Below, piece after piece: positions 30,016 to 31,829 of a stretch of DNA of 31,829 bases. The stretch is from a virus. The position numbers were made by a program, and so were the translations under genes. Position 1 is the first letter of the stretch; each line of letters begins with the position of its first letter. The notes under the pieces are model-generated. The model was not told the DNA's origin. It saw only the letters and a list, made by a program, of their open reading frames with translations, and made no database searches. The stretch is taken from positions 1 through 31,829 of the IMG/VR virus record IMGVR_UViG_3300029286_001115. One strand, written 5' to 3'.

Positions 30016-31245
30016 TTAGGTTCTATATAATAACGAGTATAAATGTTCCTTTAAATTATTGTTATTGTTTTTTACTATCTGTTCGGCGTATTCCCATCCA
30101 TTAGGTATGTGTGCGCACATTGCAAATATTTCTTGTAGTTTCTTTATTTCTTCCTTGCGTTCTTGTGGGTAGATTAAAACACTTTCCTTGAAGAAAGACG
30201 CCGCAACATCTTCGTTATTTCCCTCATATAAATTATTCCTAACACAATATTCACCCAATGCTGTTCCTCTGTATGGTTGAAATATACTTGTCCAAGCAAT
30301 TGTTGGTTTTATTTCACAATTCAGTTTAAGTAATAATAATTCATCTTCTAAAGTGGTATTTGGTAAACCCAACATTTGTTCTGTTCTTAACCCCATACCA
30401 GAATCCAAAATTTTTCTGCAATTGTGATATATAACATCGTTTTTCATCTTCCGATTCAAAACGGTTGCTCGATACTCTTCAGAATACGCTTCAATTGCAA
30501 TTGTAACACTTATACAACCACTTTCTCTTAAAAGTTGTATCTTATCATCATCCAGCATTTCAATCCTCATCTGAGCGTGATATGGTCGTTTATCCCATTT
30601 ATCCCTGAACTCTTCCAACCAACTTTTCTTATACCCGAAAAAATCATCCTGAAAGAATATCAAATCGGCATCCAATCCTTTTGCTTCATCAACCACCGAA
30701 TCAACACTTCTTAAACGGACTTTAAGATTAGGATATAACTCCCTGTACAATGAATTATAACAATACGTACAAGTGAACGGGCAACCAAAGGATGTCATTA
30801 TATTTTTAATTCTATTGTCCTTATGAAATGGTGAATCTTTGTAGAAACCTTCTCTGTCTGGAATTAATGTGTTTGGATCAACTAATGGATAAATTTTTTT
30901 ATCGTCCATTATAGGAAATGACAGTACACTTTCACCACGGAAAACGTAATCTGCATATTGTTTACACTCTTTATAAAAGAAAGTTGCGTGAGGGCCACCA
31001 ATTGCGGTTTTAACTCCAATTGTTTTTAGATATTCACAACATTCATAAACTTCAATGTGATTACCTGTATAGGTACTAAATCCAACCAAATCAAATTCTG
31101 TTATGTCAAAATCGAACAGTATTTGGGCATTTCCACTATGTAAAAAATATTTAACCTCGTGGCCATAGTCTTTCATCGCTTTACCGATGACCATTAAACC
31201 AAGAGGTTCAATCACCGAAAATTTCTGTACTAATAATATCTTCAC
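30016..31245 (-). CDS. B12-binding radical SAM enzyme
   Basis: 409 aa. N-terminal Rossmann-type cobalamin domain: MKILLVQKFSVIEPLGLMVI, DLVGFSTYTGN, TAIGGPHATF. The radical SAM core has C-P-F-T-C-T-Y-C (Cys 155, 159, 162) for the 4Fe-4S cluster, then FFQDDFFG, SGCISVTIAIEA and MLGLPNTT. The cobalamin His (DxHxxG) is not evident, so B12 may bind base-off in a variant way or not at all. The family methylates or rearranges unreactive carbons. The substrate may be a nucleic acid base, glycan or peptide. It overlaps the methyltransferase gene upstream by 38 nt. Confidence 0.8.
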   Translation of the reverse strand: MKILLVQKFSVIEPLGLMVIGKAMKDYGHEVKYFLHSGNAQILFDFDITEFDLVGFSTYTGNHIEVYECCEYLKTIGVKTAIGGPHATFFYKECKQYADYVFRGESVLSFPIMDDKKIYPLVDPNTLIPDREGFYKDSPFHKDNRIKNIMTSFGCPFTCTYCYNSLYRELYPNLKVRLRSVDSVVDEAKGLDADLIFFQDDFFGYKKSWLEEFRDKWDKRPYHAQMRIEMLDDDKIQLLRESGCISVTIAIEAYSEEYRATVLNRKMKNDVIYHNCRKILDSGMGLRTEQMLGLPNTTLEDELLLLKLNCEIKPTIAWTSIFQPYRGTALGEYCVRNNLYEGNNEDVAASFFKESVLIYPQERKEEIKKLQEIFAMCAHIPNGWEYAEQIVKNNNNNLKEHLYSLLYRT

Positions 31246-31696
31246 TATTTTCTTTATAAAAAATCACTTCAAGTGTGTTATGGAGTTGACCCTTTAATTT
31301 TGCAAGCGGTTGGAACGGTAACCAGTTTGCTTTTGAATTTTCACAAACAATAATTTCACCTTTTCTTTCCAAACACCATTTTGCAAGTTTTTCATAATTG
31401 ATAAGTTTATTCGACGCGCTTGAATGATAGTATATTCCACCGAATTCGTAGGGTGGGTCGATGAACCAAGTTGCTTCAATATTCTCGATATTCGTAAAGG
31501 TATCATTGACGATTTTCCAATGTTTCACCTTATGTAAATTGTCGAGAAAATATTTCTTATGTCTCGGCCACGACTTCGCTCCCCTGGCGCTAACCGTTTT
31601 CTTCGGCATCCCACTTGCAGGATTTGCACAGAACCCAAGTAATGATCTTTCAGCGTCACTTATATTGATGGTATCCAAGTTCAGTCCTTCTTTCAA
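31208..31696 (-). pseudogene. N6-adenine DNA methyltransferase (D12 class), N-terminus missing
   Basis: TWFIDPPYEFGGIYY holds the catalytic DPPY (80-83 from the TTG at 31696), and NPASGMPKKTVSARGAKSW is typical of the middle of phage Dam-type enzymes. The SAM-binding FxGxG part that should come first is absent. The frame is open back to a stop at 31751-31753 without an ATG, and the first 75 bases of the window on this strand carry no such motif. It is either a truncated gene or a frameshifted one whose 5' part lies outside. As seen it could not bind SAM normally. Confidence 0.65.
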
Positions 31697-31753
31697 ATCT
31701 GGTAAGTTTTGGATGTCGGATAATGTGGCGTGGTTAATTAGTGTCTGTCTTTA

Positions 31754-31829
31754 AACTCAAATTGTTAATAAATACTGGGGGTTGATAGGATTATTCAAGA
31801 AAGTTCCCGGTAACTTCGAATCAAAGATA
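31754..31829. other. Window edge, no gene recognised
   Basis: No supported reading frame. On the minus strand AGTATTTATTA at about 31764-31774 resembles the late-type motif and would read into the truncated methyltransferase. Confidence 0.3.

Overview
The window looks like part of a large, AT-rich tailed-phage genome whose host is probably a member of the Bacteroidota. The phage assignment rests on short, tightly packed genes that switch strand often, several free-standing HNH and GIY-YIG homing endonucleases, virion or lysis-type peptidoglycan proteins, many orphan small proteins, and phage-borne copies of translation and nucleotide genes. The host assignment rests on three points. Starts lack Shine-Dalgarno sequences. 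Several promoters fit the Bacteroidota form TTTG-N20-TAnnTTTG. A tmRNA is present whose best resume codon is Gly, as in Bacteroidota tmRNAs. No capsid, terminase or polymerase gene is present, so the phage assignment is an inference.

Layout. 1-7.2 kb: small hypothetical proteins, a HExxH protein, a zinc-ribbon protein, a 592-aa orphan, a peptidoglycan-binding protein, a membrane/coiled-coil protein, a nucleotide-modification-associated domain protein and a ribbon-helix-helix (RHH) protein. 7.2-8.7 kb: a CBS-less IMP dehydrogenase/GMP reductase and a small orphan. 8.8-14.6 kb: an HNH gene inserted at the head of a surface-glycan operon (three glycosyltransferase genes, two methyltransferases). 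14.6-16.2 kb: a frameshifted HNH gene with its RHH partner, then small orphans. 16.3-20.0 kb: a lysis or virion cluster (M23 peptidase, HExxH protein, a large glycine-zipper/annexin-like/peptidoglycan-binding protein). 20.2-20.6 kb: tmRNA. 20.7-24.9 kb: a two-domain glycosyltransferase, an orphan, a candidate small RNA, a CCA-adding enzyme and a second RHH-HNH pair. 25.0-29.4 kb, all on the minus strand: a large TerD-domain protein, a GIY-YIG endonuclease, a 1-kb non-coding array with eight copies of a two-block motif mixed with tRNA-like sequences, a 147-aa protein and a cloverleaf RNA. 29.5-31.7 kb: two small orphans, a B12-binding radical SAM protein and an N-terminally truncated adenine methyltransferase.

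The most unusual part is 25.0-29.4 kb. The TerD-type gene, the 147-aa gene and an array of structured, partly tRNA-like RNAs are collinear behind one promoter, and one array element sits in the anticodon loop of a tRNA-like gene. Together with the tmRNA, the CCA-adding enzyme and the odd cloverleaf RNA, this points to strong investment in tRNA-like RNA biology. Two promoter classes seem to be in use: a host-type promoter before TerD, tmRNA, the nucleotide gene and other likely early genes, and an AT motif (ATATTTATA) 3-14 nt before the start codon of many likely late genes. Several likely virion or lysis proteins share an N-terminal leader of the form MKxIITExQ, which may be a targeting sequence.
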